Shown: positions 34,285 through 46,300, counted from the first letter of the stretch. The stretch: 64,000 bases of DNA from Budorcas taxicolor (GCF_023091745.1 NC_068915.1:32170001-32234000); one strand, 5' to 3'. Numbers and translations are program-made. The notes: generated by a model from the letters alone, not told the origin.

Positions 34285-35620
34285 CTATATGTATAATGAG
34301 AGAATACTAAATTCAATACATGTATGTATATAAAGAGAGAGCACTAAATTCAATGCATTCTCTTTACTCTCGCCACCTTGTTCCCTCACAAAAAAAGAGA
34401 AAAGCAAAAGCTTTAACATAATATTGAGATTAATAACAATTTTCCTTTTTTTAGAGAGAGAATCAACAAAGAAATTAGTATACATTTGGATTTATATCAA
34501 AGAAACCGTCTCTAGAAATTAAATTTATTAGGATGACAGTGTCTTCCTTATGTCCTTCCATGAAACACTGCAAAGTTGTTATACTTTGTAGCACCTTCTC
34601 TGTCACACCACCCTGAACTCTTTCCAAAAATGAAATCCAGGGAGATTGTTTTAATGAGAGTTAAATGCTCCAGTTGCAAGGAAATGCTTTATCCACAGTA
34701 GTAATAACATAATGATGCTTCCCATGATGTTAGAGGTTTCATTTCAAAGGCTTTTTTATTTCTCTTTACCATCACAAATACCTATGAAGCAAACAGTGAT
34801 CATTACAACCAATTTGCCTCATAGAGCTTTTGCTAATCACAAATGAAAACATGTATGTGAAAGTCCTTTTCTAACAGCAAAGTAATACTTTACTGTAATT
34901 TATATCACTCTTAATCACACGACTCTACTCTTTTTCTTGAAGGATACTGAAGTATATTTTTGAGATAACCAATTACTAAAGATTGTAATCACTTAGAGTT
35001 GAAGGTCTAAAACCGTTGATTCAGTCAACTATTAAGTAGATGTCCAAAACAATACAAAAACAGGACACCACAAGGTATCCACAACTCTTTAGAAGCTTAC
35101 ACTTAAATAGCTACTTGATACTAATTAAATATAGGCAATATATTTATTTAAAAGAAACCAAATAATTAAGAATGCAAATATTATTAGAGTTCAAATAGGC
35201 CATACATTTTAATGTAAGCTGGATCAATTTGGCCTGAACTTATTGGAGAATATTTTGCTAAAGAAACACAGTAACTCTTAAGTGTCAAAAAAAGATATAT
35301 TTTTCTTATTTATTTATTTTATTGGCACAGAGTTCATGCTTAATAAATATATCTTGGTCTTCATTTATTTTCTATGGAATATATATTATATAGTACAAAG
35401 TATATATATGGAATATATGGCATATAGTACATTTTCTATAGAATATATAGTACAAAGACAAATATCATTTCAAAGATGTTTAAGACAGAAGAAAATCTAA
35501 ACTCAAATTTACTCATTACATGTGTGCTCTGAAACGAATGTTCCTGAGTTTACATTCCAGGACCTTTGCTTTTCATCTGTAAGACTTCAGGAGAATTATT
35601 TAACTGATTTCCTCACCACT
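34285..35620. other. GRID2: AT-rich intronic sequence, possible MIR remnant at its end
   Basis: Mostly nothing is recognised. The stretch 35525-35620 has weak MIR-like order (TTACATTCCAGGACC, then GGAGAATTATTTAACTGATTTCCTCACC). 35340-35460 is a local TATA/ATAT-rich patch with repeated ATAGTACAAAG and TCTATGGAATATAT units. Confidence 0.4.
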
Positions 35621-35625
35621 AAAGT

Positions 35626-36391
35626 GGAAGAAAGTGAAGAAGAGATAAAGAGCCTCTTGAAAGTAAAAGAGGAGAGTGAAAAGTTGGCTTAAAGCTCAAC
35701 ATTCAGAAAACTAAGACCATGGCATCTGGTCCCATGACTTCATGGCAAATAGATGGGGAAACAGTGAGAACACTGGCTGTCTTTATTTTTGGGGCTCCAA
35801 AATCACTGCAATGGTGATTGCAGCCATGAAATTAAAAGATGCTTACTCCTTGGAAGGAAAGTTATGACCAACCTAGACAGCAGATTAAAAAGCAGAGACA
35901 TTACTTTGCCAACAAATTTCCATCTAGTCAAGGCTATGGTTTTTCCAGTGGTTCATGTATGGATGTGAGAGTTGGATTATAAAGACAGCTGAGCACTGAA
36001 GAATTGATGCTTTTGAACTGTGGTGTTGGAGAAGACTCTTGAGAGTCCCTTGGACTGCAAGGAGATCCAACCAGTCCATTCTAAAGGAGATCAGTCCTGG
36101 GTGTTCATTGGAAGGACTCATGCTAAAGCTGAAACTCCAATACTTTGGCCACCTCATGTGAAAGGGTTGACTCATTGGAAAAGACTCTGATGCTGGGAGG
36201 GATTGTGGGCAGTAGGAGAAGGGGATGACAGAAGATGAGATGGTTGGATGGCATCACCGACTGGATGGACATGAGTTTGAGTGAACTCTGGGAGTTGGTG
36301 ATGGATAAGGAAGCCTGGCATGCTGCAGTTCATGGGGTCACAAAGAGTTGGACACAACTGAGTGGCTGAACTGAACTGAACTGAACTAAGA
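35626..36391 (+). mobile_element. BovB LINE, 3' end
   Basis: It runs from GTGGAAGAAAGTGAAGAAGAGATAAAGAGCCTCTTGAAAGT through AACATTCAGAAAACTAAGACCATGG, TGGTGATTGCAGCCATGAAATTAAAAG and CTTGGACTGCAAGGAGATCC to the repeated CTGAACTGAACTGAACTGAAC tail at about 36367-36388. Single-base losses break the frame. Confidence 0.94.
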
Positions 36392-37500
36392 GGAAATTTC
36401 ATGTCACTATTCATGCAACAAATGACTACCAGATTTCTGTTATGTGTAAATCTGTGTTTGATGCTGTAATTCAAGAATATTATAAATTTCATGAAAATTC
36501 CTTCTTGCATTCTAAATTTTAGTTTTTAATTATTCTGGAAATGTCCACATCTAATATTTCTTACATGTTTTATTCACCAGTATTTTCTGAAGGAGATCAA
36601 ATGAGTTTTCCAAGCTGGGGATACCTCAAAGCTACACATAAGTTATGACTGGGAGTGATCATCCACAGACAGTCACCTCTTTTGGCCCTTCATGAATGCA
36701 ATCACAGGAATCAGCTAAAATAATTAAAGCTATCAGCTTGAAATGTTCTCTCACTGTGAGTAAATAAACTCGTGCAAAATGCATACATCTCTGAAACATC
36801 TTGCAAAGACAGTATAATTGTGCTGAAAAAAAAAAAAAACAATGTCAATGGCCAACAGTGACAAGTTTTTTTTTTAAATCAGAATTTAAATGAGATCTTC
36901 CTTTAAATATAATCTCTTGGTTTACATTATTTTAAAACTAGTTCAGACTCTCTCATGATTCACAGAACTCCCTGGGTTCTCTTTCTCTATCCATAAGTTA
37001 AGTGAAAAATGCAAATAAAAATTACTATTAACTAAAATCTTCTAAAAGTTTGACACATTTTTCTTTCCTCTATTTTCTCTTTTTAAACTTTCTTTTGGAA
37101 AAAGAAAATATATGATAATCTATGTCATATTCAATTACCATTCTTAAAAACATTAAATCAGCTTAGGGAATTACTGCCATTTATAAAACAAGAAACATAA
37201 TGATTTGCAAAATCTATAACAGAAATAAGTAGCAAGTCAACTTAGAACAAGCTTATTCTTCCATTGATTCATCATACAAAATTTAAGAACACTGATCACT
37301 AGACTAAAAACAAACTTCGCTAAACCATTAAAGCAAAATGTGTGTAAATGTATGCTAATGTATTTAGAAGACTGACACCAAAGATTTGGAATGCAGTAGA
37401 AAACGATACATACATATATACTATTATTTAACTTTTTGGTATCATGGGACTCTGAGAAATGACAATCCAAATTAGTGTATGCAAGTCAAGAAGCAATGGC
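36392..37500. other. GRID2: Intronic sequence, nothing recognised
   Basis: It contains an A-run at 36825-36839 with no element attached. The part 36560-36760 is somewhat less AT-rich and repeat-free. Confidence 0.45.
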
Positions 37501-37503
37501 TAG

Positions 37504-38097
37504 AACCAGACATGAAAAAAGGGACTGGTTCAAAACTGGGAAAAGAGTACGTCAAGGCTTTATATTGTCACCCTGATTATTTAACTTACATGCAGACTAC
37601 ATCATGTGAAATGCTGGGCTAGATGAATCACAAGCTGCAATCAAGACTGCCGGGGGAAATATCAACAACCTCTGATATGCAGATGATATCACTTTAATGG
37701 CAGGAAGTGAAGAGGAACTAAAGAACCTCTTAATGAAGGTGAAAGAGGAGAGTGAAAAAGCTGGTTTAAAACTCAACATTCAAAAAACTAAGATGATGCC
37801 ATCCAGTCCGATCACTTCATGGCAAATAGATAGGGAAAATGTGGAAACAATGTCAGATTTCATTTTCTTAGGCTCCAATATCACCTGATGTGAAGAGCTG
37901 ACTCACTGGAAAAATGAGGTCAAGAGGAGAAGGGAGATAGAGGATGAGATGGTTGGTTGGCATCACTGATTCAGCGGATGTGAGTTTGAGGAAACCCAAG
38001 GAGATAGTGATGGATAAAGAAGCCTTGTGTGCTGCAGTTCATGGTGTCACAAAGAGTCAGACACAACTCAGCAACTGAACAAAACAACAAAACTAAT
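37504..38097 (+). mobile_element. BovB LINE, central/3' part with internal deletion
   Basis: It begins upstream of the reverse-transcriptase motifs (GACTGGTTCAAAACTGGGAAAAG, then a TCACCCTGATTATTTAACTTACATGCAG stretch) and includes the CTGATATGCAGATGATATC block that encodes the YADD site. It then keeps MAGSEEELKNLLMKVKEESEK at 37697 and LNIQKTK. After GGCTCCAATATCACC at about 37885 it jumps to TGATGTGAAGAGCTGACTCAC, losing several hundred bases of the usual element. It ends in a (GAACAAAACAACAA)-like tail at 38075-38097. Confidence 0.9.
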
Positions 38098-38850
38098 GAA
38101 AAGAAACCAGGAATCATGATATTAATTTTAAATACAGCAGGTTTAAAAGTAAGGAAGATCTTAGGGATAAAGAAGGGCATTACATAATGATAAAGAGGTC
38201 AATTCTCCAAGAAGCCATAACAACACTTTCTGTATATTGACCTAGTAACAGAGCACCAAACTAAATGTGGCAAAAACTGCCAGAACTACCAGAAGAAATA
38301 GATGAATACTTCATCATGATAGTAGATTTCAACACCATCTCTCAGAAATGAACAAATTTAGCAGATAGAAAGACATTAAGAATACAGTTGAACTCAACAA
38401 TACCATCAATCAACCGCATTTGACTGACATCTAAAGACTACTTCATCCAACAACAGTAGAATATACGCATTCTGCTCAAGCACCCAGTGGAACATTCACC
38501 AAGATAAACCATATTATGGACTATAAAACATATCTTAACAAATTTAAATGGACAGAAATCAGACCAATTAACCCAGAAATCATAACAGGGAGATAACTGG
38601 AAAATCCCCAAATACATGGAGATTAAAGAATACATTCTTAAAAAAAAAAAAAAAAAGAATACATTCTTCAAAAACACCTGGGTCAAAAAGGAAGTCTCAA
38701 AAGAATTTAAAAAATACTTGGAGCTAAATGAAAATAGAAATACAGCTTACCAAAATTTGTGAGATGGAGTGAAAGCACTGTTTATAGAAACTTATAGCAT
38801 TGAATGTATATATTAGAAAAGAGATATAAAATCAAAAAAACATATAGTCT
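38098..38850 (+). mobile_element. Ancient L1 (L1M-type) ORF2 endonuclease-region fragment
   Basis: Phrases in L1 ORF2 order include GATAAAGAGGTCAATTCTCCAAGAAGCCATAACAA, GAACTACCAGAAGAAATAGATGAATAC, GGAAAATCCCCAAATACATGGAGATTAAAG and AAACACCTGGGTCAAAAAGGAAGTCTCAAAAGAATTT. It is non-coding and diverged. It directly abuts the BovB tail, so the BovB probably inserted next to or into it. Confidence 0.82.
38640..38653. repeat. Pure A insertion flanked by a 15-bp direct repeat
   Basis: AAAGAATACATTCTT occurs at 38625-38639 and at 38654-38668, separated only by 14 A residues. The related L1 sequence has the 15-mer once. This has the form of a poly(A) tail inserted without any body. Confidence 0.85.
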
Positions 38851-39129
38851 CCCTACCTCAGTGTAATATCTAGTATCTAAGAAGTCATACAAATTGTGAG
38901 TACTTAGCTATCACTTTGAAACCAAGCTGTCCCAATGTAGAAAAAGGTATTTTCAGAAAGCGCATCTGACCTGTGGGAAACTGTCCCAGAGAGGACTCCT
39001 GTATCGGTGCTTAACTTTTGTTTGTATTCTTCCCCAATCATTAGTAAGGGTAGGTATTGAGTAATACTTGTGAGTTGGTTAAGTCTATTTTGATAACTCA
39101 GTCTTTGTAGTACAAGCAGTTCCTAGTTC

Positions 39130-39420
39130 TTCACGCTTCTACTACAGAAGATATTCAATGCCTACCACTGAATTGCCGGAGTTTATTCCCCTGCCTATTG
39201 TGGCTATGTGACTTTTCATTGCCAATGGAATGCTAGTTAGTAGTCATGATTTGAGCCTGGTTTGTGGTGCTTTCTGTCTCTGCCATAAAAAAGAGATTGA
39301 CATTCAGCCTGAATCAGAATCCCTCCAGTCCACACCCAGGCCTGAGTAAGAAAAATGTTTTTGTTGTAAGGCCCTTAAAGTGTTGAGATATTTACTAGTT
39401 AACCCCCAAAATAGAAAAAA
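39130..39420 (+). mobile_element. Possible ancient MaLR-type LTR remnant
   Basis: The order TGTGACTTTTCATTGCCAATGGAATG, GGTGCTTTCTGTCTCTGCC, TCAGCCTGAATC...CACACCCAGGCCTGAG and TTGTTGTAAGGCCCTTAAAGTGTTGAG resembles the 3' part of mammalian MaLR LTRs from memory. It is very diverged. It could instead be another LTR family. Confidence 0.35.
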
Positions 39421-40417
39421 AAAAAATTGACAAATAAATAGAATTAAAAGTGATATTTCTAAAATGGCATTTCACTCTATCTGTATCATAGCATTAAATT
39501 CAAAGTTGCATTCAATTAACTAGCCAACTGGCTTCTGTAAATTCTTTAAGTTTATTTTTGAAAAAACACATAACAAACAAAGACACTTTAAAAAAGATAG
39601 CCTGAGTAAAAACACATTTTTTGAACACAAATATACTGGAGAATTTATAACAATCTAATCCTTCCTGCCTCCTCTGGCCAATCATATCAGCACTTGTGAT
39701 CTCGTGCAATTATAACTGTCATCATGTTAACATAAATGCTGCTCCATTTCATTATATAATCATGTTTATAGTGAGAAGTTGATACTAGCACTGAAAATAT
39801 TTGACTTTTGGAAAGAAATATATCTACTGAAATATCTAGATCATTCAAAAGGAAAAACTGATTAATATTTTCATCTATTCAACACATTACTTTGTAGTGA
39901 TGTAGCAAGTAGTCAGAAATCTACCTTCTGTAAGGGTGGGAGAAATCACAGGAAGATTAGCAAGACATTTTCTTTCTCTACAATTTGAAAATTCTGATTT
40001 TTATTTTCTCAATACAGCAGTTGAAGTCAACATAGCTATGACAACCTACATAGAGCCTGTATCAAATTGACTGGGTCCAGAGGATAGAGGCTGCTGCTAG
40101 CCTCATTAACTGGGGAATCTAAAATGCTGTCAAATTACAGACACAGAGAGGTTTACAAATAAACAGCAGCATTTCATGCCAAAGCAAACTCTCTCCATCA
40201 AAATATCTAGCTGTGCTCTGACTAAACATAGATTCCCTATCGGCCTTAATTTAAATGACAAGAATAGAAAGAAACAGATCTCTGAGGGAAAAGCAAATTA
40301 AAAAAAAAAAAGTGCGTGGGCACTTTGTTCTATGTGAAAAACAATAAAAATGGCAGTTGTCTCAATGATTTGAAAAAGATGAGGTATCAATATAATAGGT
40401 AGAAATAACAGGATTAT
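39421..40417. other. GRID2: Repeat-poor intronic stretch
   Basis: No repeat or coding signal. The section 40020-40265 has balanced composition without repeat hallmarks and is a possible conserved non-coding element (see findings). Confidence 0.45.
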
Positions 40418-40642
40418 GGGCTTTCCATGTGAAATTCTGTGGTAAAGGAACTTCCTGCCAGTGCAGGAGACATAAGAGATACAGGTTTGATCCCTGGGTT
40501 GGGAAAATCACCTGAAGAAGGGCATGGCAACCACTCTAATATTCTTGCCTGGAGAATCCCATGGACAGAGGAGTCTGGCAGGCTACAGTCTACAGTATCA
40601 AAAGAGTCCAACACGACTGAAGCGACTTAGCACACACACATC
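40418..40642 (+). mobile_element. Bov-tA group SINE
   Basis: The head is GGGCTTTCCATGTGAAATTCTGTGGTAAAG. It has TGCCAGTGCAGGAGACATAAGAGATACAGGTTTGATCCCTGGGTTGGG and the tail GAGTCCAACACGACTGAAGCGACTTAGCACACACAC. Moderately diverged. Confidence 0.93.
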
Positions 40643-40719
40643 AAGTTTATATATTAGTGATCTTGATTTTTGGTAATGATAATGAGATAGCTTAGAAACA
40701 CACTTATAAGAATACTTTT

Positions 40720-40918
40720 AAACTTGGCTCAGATGGTAAATTGTCTGTCTACAATGTGAGAGACCTGGGTTCGATCCCTGGGTTGGGAAGATCCCCTGGA
40801 GAAGGAAATGGCAACCCACTCCAGTACTCTTGACTTTAAAATCCCATGGATGGAGGAGCTTGGTGCAGGTTACTGTCGCAAAGAGTCGGGCACGACTGAG
40901 CAACTTCACTTTCACTTA
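40720..40918 (+). mobile_element. Bov-tA group SINE
   Basis: TGGCTCAGATGGTAAATTGTCTGTCTACAATGTG, GGGTTCGATCCCTGGGTTGGGAAGATCCCC, the CAACCCACTCCAGTACTCTTGAC block and the tail CGCAAAGAGTCGGGCACGACTGAGCAACTTCACTTTCAC are present. The first few head bases are missing. Confidence 0.92.
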
Positions 40919-41175
40919 TTTGTAAAACAGACTGAGGAGAAGTTTAAGAACTTTGTGAATAATAAAACTATTTCCCTCACTTATCTTTGCATGTGGCATA
41001 GAACATATATTTACATTTTCCTTGTAAGACAAATGTTAAGTGAACTAGTATTTGCCATATTCATAGTATCAAAAGTGTATTATTCTTCATATATTCTATG
41101 ACATTCAAATGTCCAAATTGGGCAATGTAAAATTGAAATAATTTGATTCAACCTTAGTCCAGCGGTTCTTAACTG

Positions 41176-41390
41176 GGGCTTCCCAGGTAGTGCTAAGTGG
41201 TAAGAATCCGCCTGCCAATGCAGGAGATGTAAGAGGTGCAGGTTCGATCCCTGGGTCGGGAAGATCCCCTGGAGGAAGAAATGGCACCCCACTCCAGAAA
41301 TCTTGCTGGAAAAATACCACGGACAGAGGACCTTGGGGAGCTACAGTCCATGGGGTCACACACAGTCAGACATGACTGAGCATCCGATCA
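41176..41390 (+). mobile_element. Bov-tA group SINE inserted at the edge of a DNA-transposon fossil
   Basis: GGGCTTCCCAGGTAGTGCTAAGTGG at the head and GGGGTCACACACAGTCAGACATGACTGAGCATC at the tail mark the SINE. It is flanked by AGTCCAGCGGTTCTTAACT on the left and AGTTCAGTGGTTCTTAACT on the right, a long target-site duplication with two mismatches. Confidence 0.9.
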
Positions 41391-41395
41391 TTATT

Positions 41396-41600
41396 AGTTC
41401 AGTGGTTCTTAACTAGGGGCAGTTCTGAATGCTCAGGTGACATTTGGCCATGTTTGCAGATTTTTTTTTTAAACATCAGGACTTAGGGGAGGCTACTGGC
41501 AGCAAGAGAATATACTAAAGATGCTGTTAAACATCCTACAATGCACGCGATGAACCCTCCTCCAACATGAACACAACAAGCAAGCCTCCAGTTCAAATCT
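41396..41600 (+). mobile_element. hAT-type MER DNA transposon fossil
   Basis: AGTTCAGTGGTTCTTAACTAGGGGCAGTTCTGAATGC starts it, followed by GACATTTGGCCATGTTTGCAGA, GGCTACTGGCAGCAAGAG and GATGCTGTTAAACATCCTACAATGCACGCG. This order is typical of a mammal-wide non-autonomous DNA transposon from memory, but I cannot fix the exact MER name. Confidence 0.55.
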
Positions 41601-42195
41601 CAGTTGTGATGAATTTAAGCAAGCTCATCTTAGTCTGAAACAAACAACTCAACTGTCCAGGTACTCTGACTTTCATTTCAATCACTAGTAAAAGTTGGAG
41701 AAATCTGCAAAACATCTCCTATTCTAGATAGGAATATTAACATGCCATACTCATTTGCCTTAATTACACTTCTACATTTCAAATGTTATCAAATGGAAGT
41801 ATGCTCCTCGTATTAACCTGGTTGATGTATTTACATTATATGTACTTGTCTCTTAGCAAGCTCAAATCACAGAGAGCTCCTGGTGTTTCTACAGAAGGAA
41901 CATATTTTTTTCGTGAAATTTTGCAAGTGGATTGTCTTTCTACAATGTGATTAAGCACAATACAAATGATTACATGGTGTCAGAACAGATTGAATACACT
42001 GCCTTTTTGGCTGCAATGAGTACTGCTAACATTCTGATACAAAAGTGAAATGAGCAATAGCAATCTCTCTTATAAGAGAATTATTTTAGTATTTTATCCT
42101 TGCATTAAATTCATAAAGAAAAACATATTTGACATGAGCCAAATGAAAGATACTTTTAACTAGGATATTTAAAAATAATTTTGGATGTTAATATG
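41601..42195. other. GRID2: Intronic spacer, nothing recognised
   Basis: AT-rich, no gene or repeat family. Confidence 0.45.
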
Positions 42196-42196
42196 T

Positions 42197-42405
42197 ACAT
42201 TCCCTGGTGACTCAATGGTAAGGAATCTGCCTGTCAGTCCAGGAGATGCAGCAGATGCAGGTTCAATTCTTGGGTCGGGAAGATCCCTTGGAGGAGGAAA
42301 CGGCAACTCAGTATTTTTGTCTGGAAAATCCCATGGACAGAGAAGCCTAGCAGGCTACAGTCCATGGGGTTACAAAGTCGGATATGATTTACCAAGTAAA
42401 AGAAC
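42197..42405 (+). mobile_element. Bov-tA group SINE
   Basis: ACATTCCCTGGTGACTCAATGGTAAGGAATCTGCC, the GGTTCAATTCTTGGGTCGGGAAGATCCC block and GAAGCCTAGCAGGCTACAGTCCATGGGGTTACAAAGTCGG are in SINE order. An internal deletion removes part of the ATGGCAACCCACTCCAG block. Confidence 0.9.
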
Positions 42406-42651
42406 AACATGACGAACTTTAAGAAAATTCAGTATATACTATCAAGGAAAATTTGTACAATACAGAAATTGAGAGATTCTGATAACTTTCTTATTTTTTT
42501 AAACTAGAGATTCTGCCTTAGATCATGATATAAGCAATATGATCAGTATCTTCATGTTGGTTCTCGGATCCCAGCAGATACCAAATATATGAATGTTCAA
42601 GTCCCTTATACAACATGGTGTAGTATTTGCATGTAACCAATCTGCTGTACA

Positions 42652-42721
42652 CGTGCTGCGATTCATGGGGTCACCAAGAGTCAAACACGACTAAGCGACT
42701 GAACTGAAACGAACTGAATTG
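42652..42721 (+). mobile_element. 70-bp BovB insertion with perfect 13-bp target-site duplication
   Basis: AATCTGCTGTACA occurs at 42639-42651 and 42722-42734. Between them are only the last 70 bases of BovB: CGTGCTGCGATTCATGGGGTCACCAAGAGTCAAACACGACTAAGCG and the ACTGAACTGAAACGAACTG tail. It is an extremely 5'-truncated but otherwise orderly insertion. Confidence 0.95.
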
Positions 42722-42734
42722 AATCTGCTGTACA

Positions 42735-43282
42735 TCCTACCAGATACTTAGAATCATCTCTATATTACTTATAACACCTAATACAACATCAATGTTATGT
42801 AAATACTAATAAATATGATATAAATGATGTGCAAATAGTTATAAATATAATGCAAATGCTATGTAACTGTGATCAGCTACAGCAAATTCAAGTTTTGTTT
42901 TTCAGAACTTTCTAGAGACATTTTACCCACAAAATATTTTTGATGCATAAGTGGTTGAATTCTTGGGGCCAACCATAATGGCACATGAAGAAGAGAGTTT
43001 GCTGGTTACCAAATCCGGCAGATTTGTAGAACTGCTCTTCAAGAAAAGAACCAATATTTTATTGGTAAATCTTGGTAGTTGAATTTTTCTAAGTTCAAAT
43101 AAAAACAAATATTGACAAATATAGACACTTTTCACTGTTAAAATTGGATAAGTAGGAAAATAGTGAAGGTAAATGTATAGGAAAAAAATAATGTAAAATA
43201 TTCCCATGAAGGTAATTGCTGAGAAAATTGTAAAAAAGTATTCACTTTTCTTTGAAGTGAGATACATTTCTTAGTAATTTAT
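42735..43282. other. GRID2: Intronic spacer, nothing recognised
   Basis: AT-rich. The 114-codon minus-strand frame at 42923-43267 looks random and hydrophobic. I see no family. Confidence 0.45.
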
Positions 43283-43284
43283 TC

Positions 43285-43395
43285 ATGGGAGAAGGAAATG
43301 GCAACACACTCCAGTATTCTTGCCTGGGAAATCCTATGGACAGAGGAGCCTGGTGAGCTATAGAGTCAGATATAAATGAGTGACTAAACAGCAAC
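43285..43395 (+). mobile_element. Bov SINE 3' fragment with short target-site duplication
   Basis: GGGAGAAGGAAATGGCAACACACTCCAGTATTCTTGCC to TATAGAGTCAGATATAAATGAGTGAC is the SINE 3' half. It lies between ATTTATTCA on the left (43276-43284) and GTTTATTCA on the right, so it is a 5'-truncated insertion. Confidence 0.85.
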
Positions 43396-46300
43396 AGTTT
43401 ATTCAGAAAGATGGTCAACTGCTTAAAAAAATGACTTCTGATTATGAAAACACATGACTGAGAAGAGACCAAATTAAACCTAGTTCATTTTTTAGCTTAT
43501 TACTCTTATTCATATTATTAAATTTACAATTTCACATAGGATTTCAGGCAATCTTTATTTGAGAGCACACTCTCTGGCAGTTCAATGCACTAGCTTCACT
43601 GCAACACACTAATAACCCTCTGTCTTTGTGGAGAAAATACTCTAAAGAATAAAACAGAAGGTGTAACATGCAAAATTAAAGAGAAAGAAAAATTCAGGAA
43701 AATTGGAATTTTACAACATGGCTATATACATCAACTTTCAGTGTAATTTTATTTTCTAAAATAGAGGAGAAAGTGAATTGAATGAAACTCAAAACTGAAC
43801 ATGCCTATCTGACAAAAATAAACTTTAATGGCTTTGCCTAACAATTGTTTGTGAGTTGTCTGCATATGTGAAATATAAAATTAATATTAAATGCAGATAA
43901 GATTTAGGGCAGATCCTGTTCTTTGGATACTAATATACCCTCCCTACAACTCTTCTTTATGTATCATCCACATTTGAGATATAAAACAGATACTCTTCTT
44001 CCCAGACTACTTTGAAGCTAGGGGAATTCACTGACACTATTCTAGTCGATGAGCCTGAAGGAAGCCTTCTAGAAGGTTAGTGGCCTGCTAAAAGAAAGCA
44101 TGCACAGAGATCTCTCTCACACACACACAAACACAAGCATATACTCACACACATACAATCTTCTTTCTGAATGTATTTACTTTCCCGGTAGCCTTTGGTA
44201 GTTTTCCCCATGGTTCTCTTGAGTTATATAGAACTACACCTCCTTTAATTTCTTCTTCTTTTTATTTACATTCTTAATCTTGCTACCATTCTTTCACAAA
44301 ACTAAAATATATTTTTTCATAGGATTTAACAAATTATGCCTAATATGTTAACCCCAGAACAACTTTCTATCACAATAACCAATCCTGGTAAAAAATATGT
44401 ATGTTTTATCTCACAGAACTCAAAAGAAAGAAATGTTATGATTCTCATTTTTATACTATAGAATACTTGAATTTAAGGTGTTACAAACACAAGATACAGT
44501 AGCTAGGCAACAGATGGGAATTTGAAGGCAATAAATTCTGTGCTTTGGGAAATTTGAGGGCAATAAATTCTATGCTTCCTTTACCATGTCCTTACTTGAC
44601 CCTAGAAAAGTAACTTACCCAGAAAGTTAGACACTGATAACAAATACACACACACAAATATAATTTTTGTAACACTGAACATTTCTTCTGACTGGACTCT
44701 TCTGAAGACCTATTTTTTTTGCTTGCTGTACTATGTCTGTTTAAAATGGATGTGTCACTGATAATGTTCTATTATCGACTTTATTATTAACATTGACTAA
44801 AGTTATATTATTAACTGATGAACTTAGTACCAGAACTACTAGTATGGAGTCATGAAACTCACTCTTCTTTCATTCTGGCCATTTCTTTCCTTTATATAGT
44901 TGAGTCTCCATACTCCACTCTAAACTCTATACTAGTAATGGGTAACATTTCCACTTTTCAGGTCCCAATTCAGTTACCCTGTAAGTTTGAACCTCTGAAA
45001 ATAAAGTATTCCTAATGAATAATATACTAAGAATAAAAAATATACTTACAGTTGGAAAGAGTATGTAGAGATTGAGAGCTGTGGAATCCAGGTTGCTTTT
45101 CTTATTGCCTACTTTGAAATCAGATTATTCCATTTAGAAGATCATGATTCAGGGTAACTGAAATATTTGGATAGGCTACTCTTTCATCTGATGGATTGTT
45201 TTCCAGCATGCTCAACATTATAATTATCAATTTTCCCTCATTTGTATTCCTATTTCATTCAAGCATTGGCTGATTCTGATCTCTATGTTATCTCCTTTGA
45301 GAATAGAAGTTCTCTAATCAAGTAAATTACCCACACGGTTCTTTCAGGCCTCTTAGAGTCATCCGTAAGTCTTTATGGTCATCCACCTCTAAGTTGCTAA
45401 TAGAAAACAATCAGTGTGCAGATCTGACCTCCATTAAACGACATCTACAGCTACAACATATGTCTCTTTTACATCCCAGAATACTTTCCCTTTTCAGTTT
45501 TGAGGGTCTTGATATACTTAGTTTTGCATAACAGTCCATCTGTGTTAATTCCACACCCCTGCAGGTTTCCAAACTGCTCTGAAAGATAAAGATGTCTTTG
45601 CAACACATATAATCCTGTGTGGGACCTTAATGAGCTCAGAAGATGATGGCATCATTTTAGCATCAAAGGATTAAAAAAAAAAGCAGCATGTCATAAATTA
45701 AGAACATGGATTCAAAAGGTGACTATTGGAGATGAGAGAATCATAAAGGGGCCTGTTATAGGATGCTATCTGAAAAGAGTGTAGACTGCAAATGAGTTAA
45801 AAGGGCAGCCTGTAGCTAACACAAGCAAGACATTTCAGTGAATTTGTATGATGTTTGTCTTCTTCAGTAAATGAAATTAAAGTATTAAAACCATATTACC
45901 TTAAAAATGTAAGTCTTTGATGTTTATTAATTCCTTGAGACAAACAACACTTAGAATTCAATTCATTTAGTAAAATTATTTGAAATTTAGAATGAATCAT
46001 TCAAGGCTGTTTTAAGACAAATGTATTATATTTTTCTATGTGGGGGAAAAGTATGAGAAATACTAAGCTTTAAATTGGGTAAAGTATCAAATTTATTATC
46101 CGTTTTTCCAAGTTTTTCTTACCTTTCTAAGGGTAAATGAAGGAACCATGAGTAGAAAATCATAGTGTGGAAAATCCAGAATTGTTTTATCAAAACTAAT
46201 AATGTCAGCAATGCAAGACCATGGAGAGGGGGTAGAATCTTATGGGATAAAGGTATATAATAATAATACCTTTATCATTCCATGTAACTTGATATGAAAA

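Noticed and set aside
40418..42405. CRISPR-like array of regularly spaced similar units
   Set aside because: The units are about 200-bp SINEs with irregular spacing and target-site duplications in a mammalian intron.
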